A stretch of DNA of 64,000 bases from Ceratobasidium sp. AG-K (lineage: Eukaryota; Basidiomycota; Agaricomycetes; Cantharellales; Ceratobasidiaceae): NCBI GenBank assembly GCA_037039685.1, contig JAWNGF010000010.1, forward strand, positions 1,302,001 to 1,366,000, in the 5' to 3' direction. Positions 29,117-39,147 of the stretch are shown piece by piece; position 1 is the stretch's first letter; the number at the start of each line of letters is the position of its first letter. Below the pieces are notes generated by a model. It saw only the letters and a program-made list of their open reading frames with translations. It did not search any database and had not been told where the DNA came from. A program made the translations under genes and the position numbers.

Positions 29117-31089
29117 GAGTCTTCTATGATTGTTGCCTCCCTTCCTTTAACGCTAGGCTCCGTCGTTATCCATTCCTTGGACGGGCACTTGAACGAGCGG
29201 TGTCCTTCCTGCCCGCACTTTAGGCAGCAATTGGTTGCTATCCTTGCCTTGTAAATTTTGTTGGGTAGCTGCTTTGTAGAGGGTTGTCCGCTAGCGGCTG
29301 CTTGAGGTGTCTTCTTCCCTGTAAAGGCCTTGATTTGTTGCAATTTCTGGTCAATAGAAATTGCGATTGAGATCCACCGGTCAAGGGAAAGCTCTTGTTC
29401 TGTCCCATCTTCATTGATCAGGGTCAGTTCGAAACGAGCTAGTTCGGTCTTGACTTCCGATTTCAATCCCTCCTTGAATTGGTTGATCAGAGCTTCTTGT
29501 CCCCAATTTACGTCTACCAGGAGATATTGGAATTCTGAAGCATAGTTTGCCACAGAGTTGTTCTGCTTGCATTTTCGGATGTCTGATTCGGCTTTAGCTT
29601 TTTTGTTGGGGTCGCTGAACTGTTCCATGAAGTGTGCTTTGAAACTCCCCCATGAGGCAAGGTTTTGGTTGTTTTCTCCTTGGTTAAGCGATCGTAAGAG
29701 TACTTGTGCCCAGTGAGTGGCAGCTTTGTTCTCGGATTTGAAGTTTGCTAGAGCTTCGCGGATCCTTTCTTCGTTGGAAGTGTATTGATTGCCTGGACGT
29801 ACAAAGTAGCTCTCCATTTGTGTGATGAACATTTCGGCGCCTTCTCCTTTCTTTCCGTCAAAGGCTTCTGGACGAGTCACCTTGGGACGACGTGGTCCAT
29901 TACCAATGTTTGGGTTTTCGGTTAGTCGTTGGATTCTTAATTCCAATTCGTCGATCCTGGTAGATTCCGCGTCTGGATGAGGTGGAGAATTTGATCGCCT
30001 GGAGGGGACGCCGTGCAGGGATGCTTCATCCATTTCTTCTCGCATGTTGTTGATAGTTTCCTGAACTTCCGTGATTTTGGTAGTGAAGGAGGTTCCTTCC
30101 TGTCGTAAGGTTTCTAGTCCTTGAGTTACTGCCTCGTTCCATTCGAGTTGTCCTTGTCTGGTAGTGTTGAGTTCTTCGCGTACATTGTTCACTAGTCCTT
30201 GAGTGTTGGCAACCTCATCTTGAAGGCGGGTTACGTCTTGTCCGACTAGAAAGGAATTATGTTCGCCATTTCTTGCTGAGTTCAGAATGTCTGTTAAGGT
30301 GCTTTGTAGGGTGTTGATGGAGTCGTTAAAGATTTGCTGGTTGTTTGCTAGAACTTGCGTGGCTTGTTCTAGGCCGCCGAGCCTTCAATCCATGATGACT
30401 CTCATTCCGTTTATAACCCTAAGGGTGGCGTTGTGTCTTCCTTCTAGAAGGTTGTCCAGATCGTCTAGATTACTGATTACAGTCCTGCTAGAGCTGGAAC
30501 TTGAACTGGAGCTTCCTGGATCACCGGTGCCTTGTTGTACTGGGGCTGATTGCCCGGAGTAGCCCTGTGGGACATATGGTGGTGCTGGGATTGCTGGTGT
30601 GGCTGGCTGGGAGGCCACTGGAATTAGTCCTGCATTGGTGATGGTTCCTCCAATTTGAGGAATTGTAGGAACACTTGGAACGTGTGGTGTAGGAGGAGGT
30701 CTAATGGGAGCAAGCGACACGCCTCCGTGCGCTTCGGGTTGGGGAGAAAAGAAATATCTCCTAGTCCCTAGTGGCAGCAAGGGACGTGATGGCCCTGGAC
30801 TTCCAGTTGTGATGCGAATTGTAGCTGGGGTGGGGTCATTTGTGAGATCTCCTGGTTCTCTATTCGTGATAGTGGGATCTTCCTCTTGTACGGTTGTCAT
30901 GTCGGCGATGCCAAAAGCTCCCGGCATTGATGTTTGGCTTTGGGAGCGTGATCGGGCAGGGCCACCCGCCTGAATTTGTGCAATATCTTGTTCGTTTAGT
31001 GATCCTGTGGGCCTTGCTGCCCGACTGGGTCCTCTTCTTGTTGATATAGCGGATGAAGGACGTGACCCTCCATCTTCTTGAATAGACAT
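29092..31089 (-). pseudogene. Gag of family B, one in-frame stop
   Basis: A frame of 666 codons from ATG 31089 to TAA 29092, broken only by TGA 30385-30387 (codon 235, after NGMRVIMD). The N-terminal 230 residues are Pro/Ser/Gly-rich and disordered (SAISTRRGPSRAARPTG). A coiled coil follows (about 240-340, e.g. TRLQDEVANTQGLVNNV), then the gag domain (RRPKVTRPEAFDGK, WGSFKAHFMEQF, LLVDVNWGQEALINQF) and a CCHC knuckle CLKCGQEGHRSFKC near the end. The coiled coil in front of the gag domain parallels the separate coiled-coil leader ORF of family A. Confidence 0.85.
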
Positions 31090-31099
31090 ATTTGTATTA

Positions 31100-31111
31100 A
31101 GCTTGTTTTGT
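31100..31111 (-). promoter_or_regulatory. Primer-binding site of family B, self-priming type
   Basis: On the element strand ACAAAACAAGCT starts 2 nt after the 5' LTR and is the exact reverse complement of AGCTTGTTTTGT inside the LTR (plus-strand 31275-31286), which lies about 34 nt after the TATA run (31311-31320). Gap, length and TATA distance match family A. It lacks the TGG start of a tRNA-primed site. Confidence 0.7.
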
Positions 31112-31113
31112 AA

Positions 31114-31571
31114 TGTCGTAAGCTTCTTCTTAGTGGCTATGAGGAAAGCTGCGATGGAGAGTGGACGGCACTAAGACCTAAGTGACCTCTTGAACCGCAA
31201 CACACTTAAGCGTCTGTAGGCTCTTGAGGGTAGGGGTGGTTCTAAGTGTCACTCAGAGGGGATGTTTTGACGAGACAAAACAAGCTGGGGTTACCAGGCT
31301 TGTTGGTCCTCTATATATATTCAGGATGTGGCCAAGTCATACAGAGCGCAGCCACATGAGTCATAACAGTCAACCAGTCAGGAGTGTCCATGTGAGTCAT
31401 GCTGTATGAACAGACATGACTCGTACAAAGCACAGCCGCGTTACACAATGTAACAGAATAACCACAAGAAGGTGGCAACGCGGCAAGCGGAAACAGAAAC
31501 ACAACACAAAGGAAAGGAAACAGGAGGACGAGACCACAGGCGAGTCCGATGGAGTGAGCTGGCTCACGACA
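31114..31571 (-). repeat. Family B 5' LTR
   Basis: 458 bp, nearly identical to 24347-24804. It contains a TATA run (plus strand 31311-31320) and, upstream of it, a cluster of TGACTC/GAGTCA words that resemble Gcn4/AP-1 sites. Confidence 0.96.
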
Positions 31572-33759
31572 CAAGGTGACCACAAACTACATGTGCATTA
31601 TCGTAAATTCCTCTACTTCACGGACATCTGGTTTGATGGTTTGGTTCGACGGCTCGGCCATGGGAAGCGATCATGCATATAGGCTCAGTAGAACGCAAAA
31701 TATCTCTCCATTTTGACTACCAGTTGTCCAGGCAGCGTCCTTACGCATATGGAAGGGTTTAGATAGCCCAGAAAGCGAAATATCACTTATCTGGAAATTG
31801 GGCATGTACCGGCAACCAACAATCGCTGTGATTGCTATGCATGCTACTTAGTTCAGTACCAATTATAGGACGACGTTTCTACCTGTGGCATACGGGGGAT
31901 TGACAGGAGGGAGAGTGTGAGAAAGGAAAGCACGGAAAGCACGGAGGGGTGAAGCCACATAACCAGTCAAGGGTGTGGCGTTTGTTCTGTCTATCTTCCA
32001 AAAGCCCGGCTTTGCGCTCGAGTGGTGGAATAGTGCGGCGCCTAGCAAGATCAAGTTTTCAAAAGCAAATATCCCTTCCGAACCCATTCGCATGAGCATT
32101 TCTTGGGTCACTGGGCGATTGACAACACAGAACTTACACATCCCATAGATCTAGCTGCCATCTACGCGCAAGCACATTTCTATTGTCTGGCAACTCGTGT
32201 ACCTTGTATACTCTTTGTATGGCGACTTCTGGGTGTATGACGACTCCCCGGTATGTTACGGTATATCAATTTTTCATGAACTCAGTGGCCACCGGTTCAA
32301 TTATAGCGTTCTGGACATTCCCTCCTCGGGGTCGGTCTAATCTAACATGCCCAGCCCCATCACGAATTCGCTCGTGATTCGAGCGGGGGGAATCTCCTCT
32401 AATACGTCAACCGCTGCATCAATTATTTCCTTACTTTATTGACGGATTTCGAGCTGTCTTCGTAGGGGCTGTTGCTTATATTAAACGACGGTTTGGTGAC
32501 CCGGTGTGGTCTAGGATTAATCGCAGTAAATCGAAGACTGTAGGCGACTCTGGCAAGCGTGATCTGGCGTGTTGGATTACGCAGCATTTTTGACAACTGC
32601 CACCTTCGAATCCGGCAATGAGGCTTTTGGTCGGATCAGTGATTGGCTTCAACGTACGTCCTTTGCTGTACGATTTGCGGATGCGATATGCTATATCCTG
32701 GCAGGACCCCATGTCACGCAATCAGGTCAAAATCAGGCTTGATCTTAACCTGAGTTCAAGGAGTCCTTTGTGAGTTGCCGTGCCTGTATTATTCCATCCG
32801 AGGGACGCCAAGTTACCAGCTTCCCCACTACTTCCTAGCCTTGTTTGTTGGGTTTAGTGTCACGCACTTGATGCATCCTTGGAGTCTGCTGTTCAAGGAT
32901 GAACGCCACTAAACAAGGTGCTGAGGTTATAAATGAAAGCCAATGAAATTGAGGGATTTTTCAGACGCATAGGAGGCGGTTAATCTCGGCCGATAAGATA
33001 GAGTCGATAGCTGAACCCTTTCTGCTTAGTGGATAAGCCTCCAATCTTGCTGCAAAGTTGCAAGCGCTCGCTGACGTCCTATAGGACCAACGGAATTGTT
33101 TGCGATGGACAACCTAGCACTGGAAGGACATAAAGATTTAACCTCGAGGAGTTCCATATTATGGCTGAACTAGCGAAAGAGATTATGCCTCACCCCCCTC
33201 CGAGGGGGATGGTATCGCGTTTGCCCATGAATATAACTCAGGCATTGGTGTACTCATAGGTCCTGCACGCCGGATTAGCCAAAGCTCATCATGCAATGAA
33301 GGCGATTTACTGTGCACTATCGACCCTAAACCGAAGTGTCGCTCTCTGCGAATGTCTGGTTCCTTGATCTGTGCTTGTTTTACTCAGCGAGCGCCAAGGC
33401 ACTGTATGGTCTGTTAAAATCTTGGTAATATTGTAGGATCTACGCACCATGTGCTTGATATCTCTATTGTGATTGAGTATTGCATCAACGAGCAGTCCCA
33501 ATACGTTTTTACACGTAAAAATTAGCATTGCCAGAGATAACGAACGATTTTTCAGATACCGCATTAGCAACGACGTCCGGCCGACGGGATAGCGTTCATG
33601 AGCGCCCAGAGGCAAGGATCCGACACTTAAATTGGTATGTAATCCCAGCCCATCACTCGCGCACCTTATCCAGCAGATTTCCCCAGTCCTACAGTAGCCC
33701 AGGTTCCTTCTAACTCACTATCACAACCCTATTATCTTGACTTGCGCTCTCTGCTTACT
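31572..33759. other. Intergenic; downstream copy of a duplicated segment
   Basis: No supported gene. A minus-strand frame at 31863-32141 (MRMGSEGIFAFENLILLGAA, ending ATGRNVVL) has coding character and a possible 3' splice site near 32115, but no full gene could be built; it may be a fragment. From 32705 the sequence parallels 18840-19650 (see that entry). Confidence 0.4.
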
Positions 33760-33897
33760 ATGACTGACGAGGAGCGGCGTCGCGCACTGGGCCAGACTGG
33801 CAGCGGCTCGGGTGGAGGAGGAGGTTCTGGTTGTGCCGGGGACGGTGGAGGTGGCGGGGGTGGCGATGGTGGAGGCGGAGGTGGAGGATGCGGCTGA
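33760..33897 (+). CDS. Glycine-rich mini-protein, MTDEE type
   Basis: 45 residues from ATG 33760 to TGA 33895-33897. The N-terminus MTDEERRRALGQ is charged; residues 13-45 are almost all glycine with two Cys and two Asp (GSGCAGDGGG...GGGCG). The tail resembles those of the MGC-type proteins 2-8 kb downstream, but the N-terminus is different and carries no lipidation signal. A frameshifted paralogue lies at 19654 with similar upstream sequence. Function unknown. The chance that a G-rich stretch is open by accident is reduced by the paralogous start and leader. Confidence 0.5.
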   Translation: MTDEERRRALGQTGSGSGGGGGSGCAGDGGGGGGGDGGGGGGGCG

Positions 33898-34869
33898 CAT
33901 GCCCAAGTATGTTGGCAATATCCCTTGCTCACGGTGGTCGACTAACCATAAAAAAGCACATACTCCTGCAGTAGCATGCTCCTTGCGTGTCTAAATCATT
34001 AAGCTTCCCGAAATAACCTAGTGACATGTGTTGTGTTTCTTCTCATAACCAAATTTGCCCATGAATGAATGAATTTATCCCGTTTGAGTATCTCGTATAT
34101 GCCCACGATCCCACGCAACGACATCCACATGGCGTTTGCGTGATCGAGGTACTATATATCTATTGTGTTGAGCGGGTGAAAACTCAACTGACCTCGTCAG
34201 TACCTTGCATACCCATGTGATGGCTTGTTACTTGAAACTTGAGGAAGCAAACAGCATTTCCGAGAATATGAGGGGAAAGTCGTCTACGGAAAGTCGTTAC
34301 TGGTAGCCGGTAAAATGAAGGCATTTACATCGGACGGGACGGCGATCGTCTCCTCGCTCACCGAGGATCTATTATCTCGACGCGAGTGTATGCGTTCTCG
34401 GCCACCTCCGATTGGCCCGATCCTGGCATCGCAAGAATTACTTGATCGCACCGCGCTCATCAGTAGCAACTGTGCGTATAGCTTACTTAGGCTCTAGTGT
34501 CTTCGTCGCAATACAAACGGAGCTAGGTGTATATATAGATATCAATATGTATGAGCTACGCGCAGTCGTCAGGCACCAGAGGGCTTGGGGGATCTCGTAC
34601 GTAGCACGTAGATGGGGGACTGGGGAGCCGAGACACAATTGGAACTCGCGGGTCGGGTGGCCAGAGCTGAGGACTTTCATGTAGGGTGGAGGGGGCAGGT
34701 GTGACGAAAGGACTGCCACTGATACGAAAGAGAAACTAACAATGTGACGAAAGATGGGCAAAAGATTCGGACAATAGGGAAGGTGGGCGGGACACAATAA
34801 ACTAAAGAAGCAACGCTGGGGCGGACGCGTAGACTAATGCGGTCGATTGCGGAGCAATCAGAACACATG
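33898..34869. other. Intergenic, no supported gene
   Basis: Only short unsupported frames. A minus-strand phrase near 34440 (VILAMPGSG in one frame) recurs as VILAMPGSD on the minus strand near 36870, so a decayed repeated segment is present. Confidence 0.35.
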
Positions 34870-35195
34870 AGGGCCTTTCAGTCCAGCATGCGCGCATCCT
34901 TTTCAAAATGTGTGTCCTCCCTATTCTGACCTATGGATCCCCATTTTGTATCGAGACAAGAGGTGCAAACCTTGTTTATTCTTAGGTTTTAATCTTCTCT
35001 TGGTTTGGTATGCTCTTTTGTTTAACTTCCCGTCGCCCTTCGGGGACTTTCTCGGTTAACCGTGCTTGCCTTATCTCCGTGTGGACACTTTGTTTCTTAC
35101 CGTTTGCTTCCGAACTCTGTGTCCTTATCGGCGCCGAGCGGTTTGAACTCGCGTTCATGTAGCTCGTTAAAGATCTATTCAAAAAAAAAAAAAAA
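34870..35195 (+). mobile_element. 5'-truncated LINE (non-LTR retrotransposon) tail
   Basis: The frame from about 34870 reads ARILFKMCVLPILTYGSP, the conserved end of a LINE reverse transcriptase region, then stops at TAG. About 200 bp of 3' UTR follow and a 15-A run (35181-35195) ends it. Severe 5' truncation and a poly(A) end are typical of LINE insertions. The target duplication could not be fixed. Confidence 0.7.
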
Positions 35196-35935
35196 TCGGA
35201 CCACGTAATCAGTAAATATAAGGCTCCTGCGCGTGACCTGGCGCCTAAGTCCCAGGGAGTAACACGGACGAGTCACTGCCATTTTTTCTCAACTGTCTGC
35301 TAGTAAAAGTAAGCTCAAAGGTTGCAGGGGTATACAGCGCATACGGCTGATCTCATAATTAACTCAATATGCGTTAGCTCGTTTATTTTCGGGAGATATA
35401 GGTTGGGCAACCCCGGCGCTAGCTATCCGTGTTAGTCCCTGCTAAGTCCCGGCTGTACGACTCCGCAAGCACCGGTATACAGCCGCACAGTTATGTGAAG
35501 CAGATCACATACGTACTCCGCTGTGGATTGCGCTGTAAGCCGACACGCGATCAGGCGCGTCGTATCTCTGCGCACACCAAATTCGTGAGGCTTCTGCGAA
35601 GGCGGTGAGCATCTCCTCATAGCCTCGAGGGCCCTGAGAGTATTGCTTCGCACGATGGGATGCTCGGCCAGGGAAGCTGATGCATCGGCAAGTACTGCGT
35701 ATGCGCTGTTGGAGCTCGAAGCAAGTCGGCGCCAAGCCACGGCAAATAAGCGCTGGCGGATCAGTCGATTCCATAATCCAATCAGTGGGTTGTTCGGACA
35801 ATGACGTCGCCTGGGCGCCTTTGTAAACTAAATCTATATAAAGTGCGCGCCTTCGGCCGCCAGATATCACTCAATACATACCCTTCTCTTACACACTCGG
35901 CTCTTCTATCAATCATCCAAATTTCTCTAATCACC
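35196..35935. other. Intergenic; upstream region of the first MGC gene
   Basis: No gene seen. A TATA box (CTATATAAAG, 35834-35843) lies about 100 bp before the ATG at 35936. Open frames on the minus strand (35505-35870) look like chance frames. Confidence 0.4.
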
Positions 35936-36130
35936 ATGGGTTGTACTTCGAGCAAAGCCTACGACGAGAAGCACCGCTACAAGCACTCAGGGGCAAGGAC
36001 ACATGCATACTACTATGATGGGGGCGGAGGCTGGGGATTCTCCGGTGGAGGAAATGATGGAGGTGGAGGGTGTAGCAGCGGCGGTGGTGGTGGCGGAGAC
36101 GGTGGTGGCGGGGGCGGAGGGAGCTGCTAG
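35936..36130 (+). CDS. MGC-type lipid-anchored glycine-rich mini-protein 1
   Basis: 64 residues; ATG 35936 has a strong start context (TCACCATGG). The N-terminus MGCTSSKAYDEK has Gly2, Cys3 and Ser/Thr at 5-6, a signature for N-myristoylation plus palmitoylation, predicting attachment to the inner face of the plasma membrane. A short His/Tyr-rich link (ARTHAYYYD) leads to a Gly-rich tail (from about residue 34) ending GGGSC. It lacks the central Pro-rich/KRPEE part of its neighbours. First of five related genes, all on the + strand. I do not recognise the family; there is no enzymatic domain. Confidence 0.72.
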   Translation: MGCTSSKAYDEKHRYKHSGARTHAYYYDGGGGWGFSGGGNDGGGGCSSGGGGGGDGGGGGGGSC

Positions 36131-37401
36131 GAGAAAAATGTGTAAGCGAATCTTGTTACTCTGGGAGCAAGGCTAACCCAATTGACATATTCAGAAGCAT
36201 TATCATAATGCATCCACTGTGTAGCACTTGCCCTTATTTATAACGGACCACAACAGATTGCCATCATATCATGTTTGGGATAATTCATAAACTTGTCTGC
36301 TTGACTTAAAGAATATTTCTTGCCAAGAAAAGAGTAGAAATGCATGTGGAACATCAAGTACGTCCTTATGCGAGCCCTCCGAGCAATCGGCTGTTGGATT
36401 GAGACACGAGGCACATATATGCGTGACTACAATCACCTTAGAGAACATGCGCCTGGATACTATGATCAACCTCGTAATTATATGCACATTTATTCTACAG
36501 TGTAAACAACGCCTACCTCATTTACACCCACCTCATGCTCCTGGGCAAGTTAAAACTTCCTTGGAGAATAGGCAGCCGGTGCGCTCTTTGATGGAAGTAT
36601 TGTTTTCCCGAGTAGCGGTGCTTTCTTCGCATGAACAAGTTCAAACTTAGCAGTGGTTGGTAGACTTTACTGGTACAATATGTTGTCGAATAATTCCTAT
36701 TTGAGTGGAACAACACAAACTACAACCGCTCTGTAAGATAGGTGCCAAACGAGTCATTGGAATCTGCCCCAGGTCTTGACGTGGGTTGACAATATCCCAT
36801 ACCCACAGTAATTGACTGACCAGAATTATATACATCCCGAATCCCTCCAGAGAGGTCTGATCCTGGCATTGCAAGGATCACACGGCCGTACTGCACCATC
36901 AGTTGAATCTGTACATATACATTGGCTATGCGAAACGAACTGCGTATGCACTGCGATATGAAGCACACTATAAGACGGCATGTGATAGGGCAAATCATGT
37001 CTATATGCAGACCAAACCTGTGTTGCTGTAGAGTTGGTGTGAATGTTCCGCCATAGGGTCGAAGGCGGCTCGCGTGCTCTCAGCACGAGTTAATGTTACC
37101 CTGTAAGGCAAGTGTAGCAATGGCCCTTATTCCTCCTCGCTAAAGCAGTGCGTCCCCGTGCCAAGAAGCTTGTCCCAGAATAGCCAATTCAAAGCTGGTA
37201 GTGTACGAGCGAACTGATCTCCAGCACCGTAAGTTTCAGGTTGCCGCTACAACGTCCCGGCGGGTGCCTCTGCGATGCGGACTTGAATTCCAATGCCACC
37301 ACATGGCGAGACTGGGGTGTCTCCGCGATATGGCGGGCCCCAGTGATCAATGATTAAGATGGCAATATAAGGAATGCTAGGAGCCAATGCTGACAAGTCA
37401 A
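36131..37401. other. Intergenic between MGC genes 1 and 2
   Basis: 1.27 kb without a supported gene. Minus-strand coding-like relics are present (YGRVILAMPGSDLSGGIRD near 36870; IPYIAILIIDHWGPPYRGD near 37340), the first resembling one near 34440. They may be remains of a neighbouring gene duplicated together with the array. Confidence 0.35.
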
Positions 37402-37500
37402 GCCGGCCGGCACTCGGGCAGCTAATTGATCCATATCGCACAGCATGAAATGTATGCGCCGCGCACTGGTTTATACTTTCGAATTTCGGCATATAAATAA
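37402..37500 (+). promoter_or_regulatory. Promoter module of MGC gene 2
   Basis: Ordered blocks GCCGGCC, CTCGGGCAGCTAATTGATCC, GCACAGCAT, TGTATGCGC, TTTCG and the TATA box CATATAAATAA (37490-37500). The same order occurs before MGC genes 3, 4 and 5. TATA to ATG is 64 bp. Confidence 0.7.
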
Positions 37501-37554
37501 TGAGTTCTCGTCAAGAAAGTCCTCATTGGTCTAGCCACATTGTACATTGATGCT

Positions 37555-37974
37555 ATGGGTTGCAACTTGAGCAAAGCGTTCGGGGACAAGTCCTCAACTT
37601 CTACTAAGCCCCATCCTCCTCAATCTGTGACTAGTACCCAAAAGGGGGCCAATTCAGACAGGGAACCCTTGCAGGCAGTGCCGATGCCAGCAGCGCCACT
37701 TCCCGCACGAGCAGCTGTGTCAGTTTCAGCTTCTCCAGTCAAGCGTCCTCAGGAGAGGAAGCCTATTACCCTGGTGGTCAACTCCACTACCCTGGGAGGC
37801 ACAGGCACCACTAACACCACCACCAATCCACACCTCATGCCCGTATATGTGACGCATTCCGGAGGTGGAAATGGTGGTGGGTATGGCTCTAGTGGGCAGC
37901 GTGATGGAGGGAATGGTGGGTGCGGGGGCTCAGGAGATGGTGGTGGTGGCGGGGGAGACGGAGGTGGAAATTAA
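37555..37974 (+). CDS. MGC-type lipid-anchored glycine-rich protein 2
   Basis: 139 residues. I chose ATG 37555 (MGCNLSKAFGDKSS) over the in-frame ATG 15 bp upstream because it restores the family's dual acylation signature and a constant distance to the TATA box. Layout: acylated N-terminus; Ser/Thr-rich link with QSVTSTQK; Ala/Pro-rich stretch; VKRPQERKP (about residues 62-70); Thr/Asn-rich stretch (GGTGTTNTTTNP); Gly-rich tail with few other residues, ending GGGDGGGN. No intron and no known domain. Confidence 0.78.
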   Translation: MGCNLSKAFGDKSSTSTKPHPPQSVTSTQKGANSDREPLQAVPMPAAPLPARAAVSVSASPVKRPQERKPITLVVNSTTLGGTGTTNTTTNPHLMPVYVTHSGGGNGGGYGSSGQRDGGNGGCGGSGDGGGGGGDGGGN

Positions 37975-38521
37975 GAGCATAACGGTAACCCTTATCCCTT
38001 TATGCGTTAGCCAGGACTGATGCGGGTCAAAATCATTTACTCGGAATGAATCCTGAAGACCCGAGTCATGTCACTAGTAACAGTCTGAACCACTTGTCGT
38101 AGCAATGATTTCAAGTCTTGGAGCCAGTGTATTTGCTGGAAGTCTGAAATGGCTCGCCGTAATTGATGAATTGTATGTACTTATTTGACTCCGGAATATG
38201 ACTAGTTGGGCCGTACAAAAACGTACATGCAATACACCACTTGTCCAATATAGTTGTTTCAGTGAGATTACCGTAATATCGTTCTCGTTCTGGACCTCTC
38301 TCAAACAAAACACACGGAATGATTCGCTTTTGATATCGGGATAAAACTTTTGGAAACCCATGTGTGGCAGTTAGGAAATCACCAAATGCGCTAATTACAC
38401 CTAAATATTTACATTCTCACAAGTTCGCCCCGATCTTCCGGCGATTGACGTTACATGGAGTTTCCAATACGATAATCATAAAGCCAAGAACGTGTCGCCA
38501 GGAGCCAATGACGATCGAGCT
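37975..38521. other. Intergenic between MGC genes 2 and 3
   Basis: No supported gene. A minus-strand frame (38111-38308, e.g. CIACTFLYGPTSHIPESNKY) has some coding character but no start or partner exon. Confidence 0.35.
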
Positions 38522-38620
38522 CGACCGGTTGGCTCCCGGGTAGACGATTGATCCCAAGCACAGCATGCAATATACGCAACGCGTTCTATCTATATTTGGG
38601 GATTCCGAGCATATAAGTAA
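38522..38620 (+). promoter_or_regulatory. Promoter module of MGC gene 3
   Basis: ACCGGTTGG, TCCCGGGTAGACGATTGATC, GCACAGCATGCAATATACGC, TTTGGGGATTC and CATATAAGTAA (TATA, 38610-38620). TATA to ATG is 63 bp. Similarity to the modules at 37402, 40390 and 41424 is evident by eye. Confidence 0.7.
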
Positions 38621-38673
38621 CGAGCCCGGCCAAGCAGAGACTCGCCTGCCTCTAGCTTCCTGTATCAAGTATC

Positions 38674-39147
38674 ATGGGTTGTAACTCGAGCAAGGCGTTC
38701 AAGGCCAAGTCCTCTGCTCTTGCAAAACCTCAGTCCGCTCAGCCGGTGACTAATATCGAGAAGCTAATTAAGTCGGACGACCAGCCCTCGTGGGTAGCAC
38801 CAGCGCCGGCTCCAGTACCTGTTCCAACACGAGCACCGGGAGCATTTCCGGCTCCCCCAGTCAAGCGTCCTGAGGTGCAGGAGTCTATTGACGAGGGGGA
38901 GCGTATTAATTTGATGCCGGGCTCCACTACTGGAGGGAGAACAAATATCGGCTCTAATACCACAGCTGCACGCGCCGCTCCGGATGTAACATATACTGAC
39001 GGGAGCGCTTGTGGAGGTGCTTGTGGGAACTTGGGAGGCGGAGCCCGAGACAGTAGAGATAGTATTGGAGGAGGAAGTTATAGTGGAGGGAGCTTTGGGG
39101 GGAGCTTTGGAGGCGGAGGAGGTGGAAGCTTTGGAGGAAGAAGTTGA
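38674..39147 (+). CDS. MGC-type lipid-anchored glycine-rich protein 3
   Basis: 157 residues, the longest of the set. MGCNSSKAFKAKSS (acylation signature plus basic residues, as in membrane-anchored proteins) is followed by AQPVTNIEKLIKSDD, an Ala/Pro/Val stretch (PAPAPVPVPTRAP), VKRPEVQES, a less biased middle with GERINLMPGSTTGG, two Cys in SACGGACG, and a Gly/Ser/Phe tail of repeated GGSF units ending GGRS. The GGSF tail differs from the Gly/Asp tail of gene 2. Intronless; function unknown. Confidence 0.78.
   Translation: MGCNSSKAFKAKSSALAKPQSAQPVTNIEKLIKSDDQPSWVAPAPAPVPVPTRAPGAFPAPPVKRPEVQESIDEGERINLMPGSTTGGRTNIGSNTTAARAAPDVTYTDGSACGGACGNLGGGARDSRDSIGGGSYSGGSFGGSFGGGGGGSFGGRS

Larger units (their letters stand above)
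24347..31571 (-). mobile_element. Complete Ty3/gypsy (chromovirus) element, family B
   Basis: 7225 bp on the minus strand with 458-bp LTRs differing at one position that I can see (GCAATGG against GCGATGG), target duplication CAAGG (24342-24346 and 31572-31576), gag, pol with chromodomain, a third ORF and a self-priming site. The near-identical LTRs mean a very recent insertion, yet gag/pol carry three in-frame stop codons and no frameshift besides the gag-pol junction. Confidence 0.96.

Noticed and set aside
35936..36130. MGC proteins as G-protein alpha subunits or kinases
   Set aside because: Only the acylation signature is shared; there is no GTPase or kinase domain.
37540..37554. ATG at 37540 as start of MGC gene 2, and upstream starts of genes 1 and 4
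   Set aside because: These would bury the MGC N-terminus that is shared by all five copies; the internal ATG also keeps the TATA distance constant.
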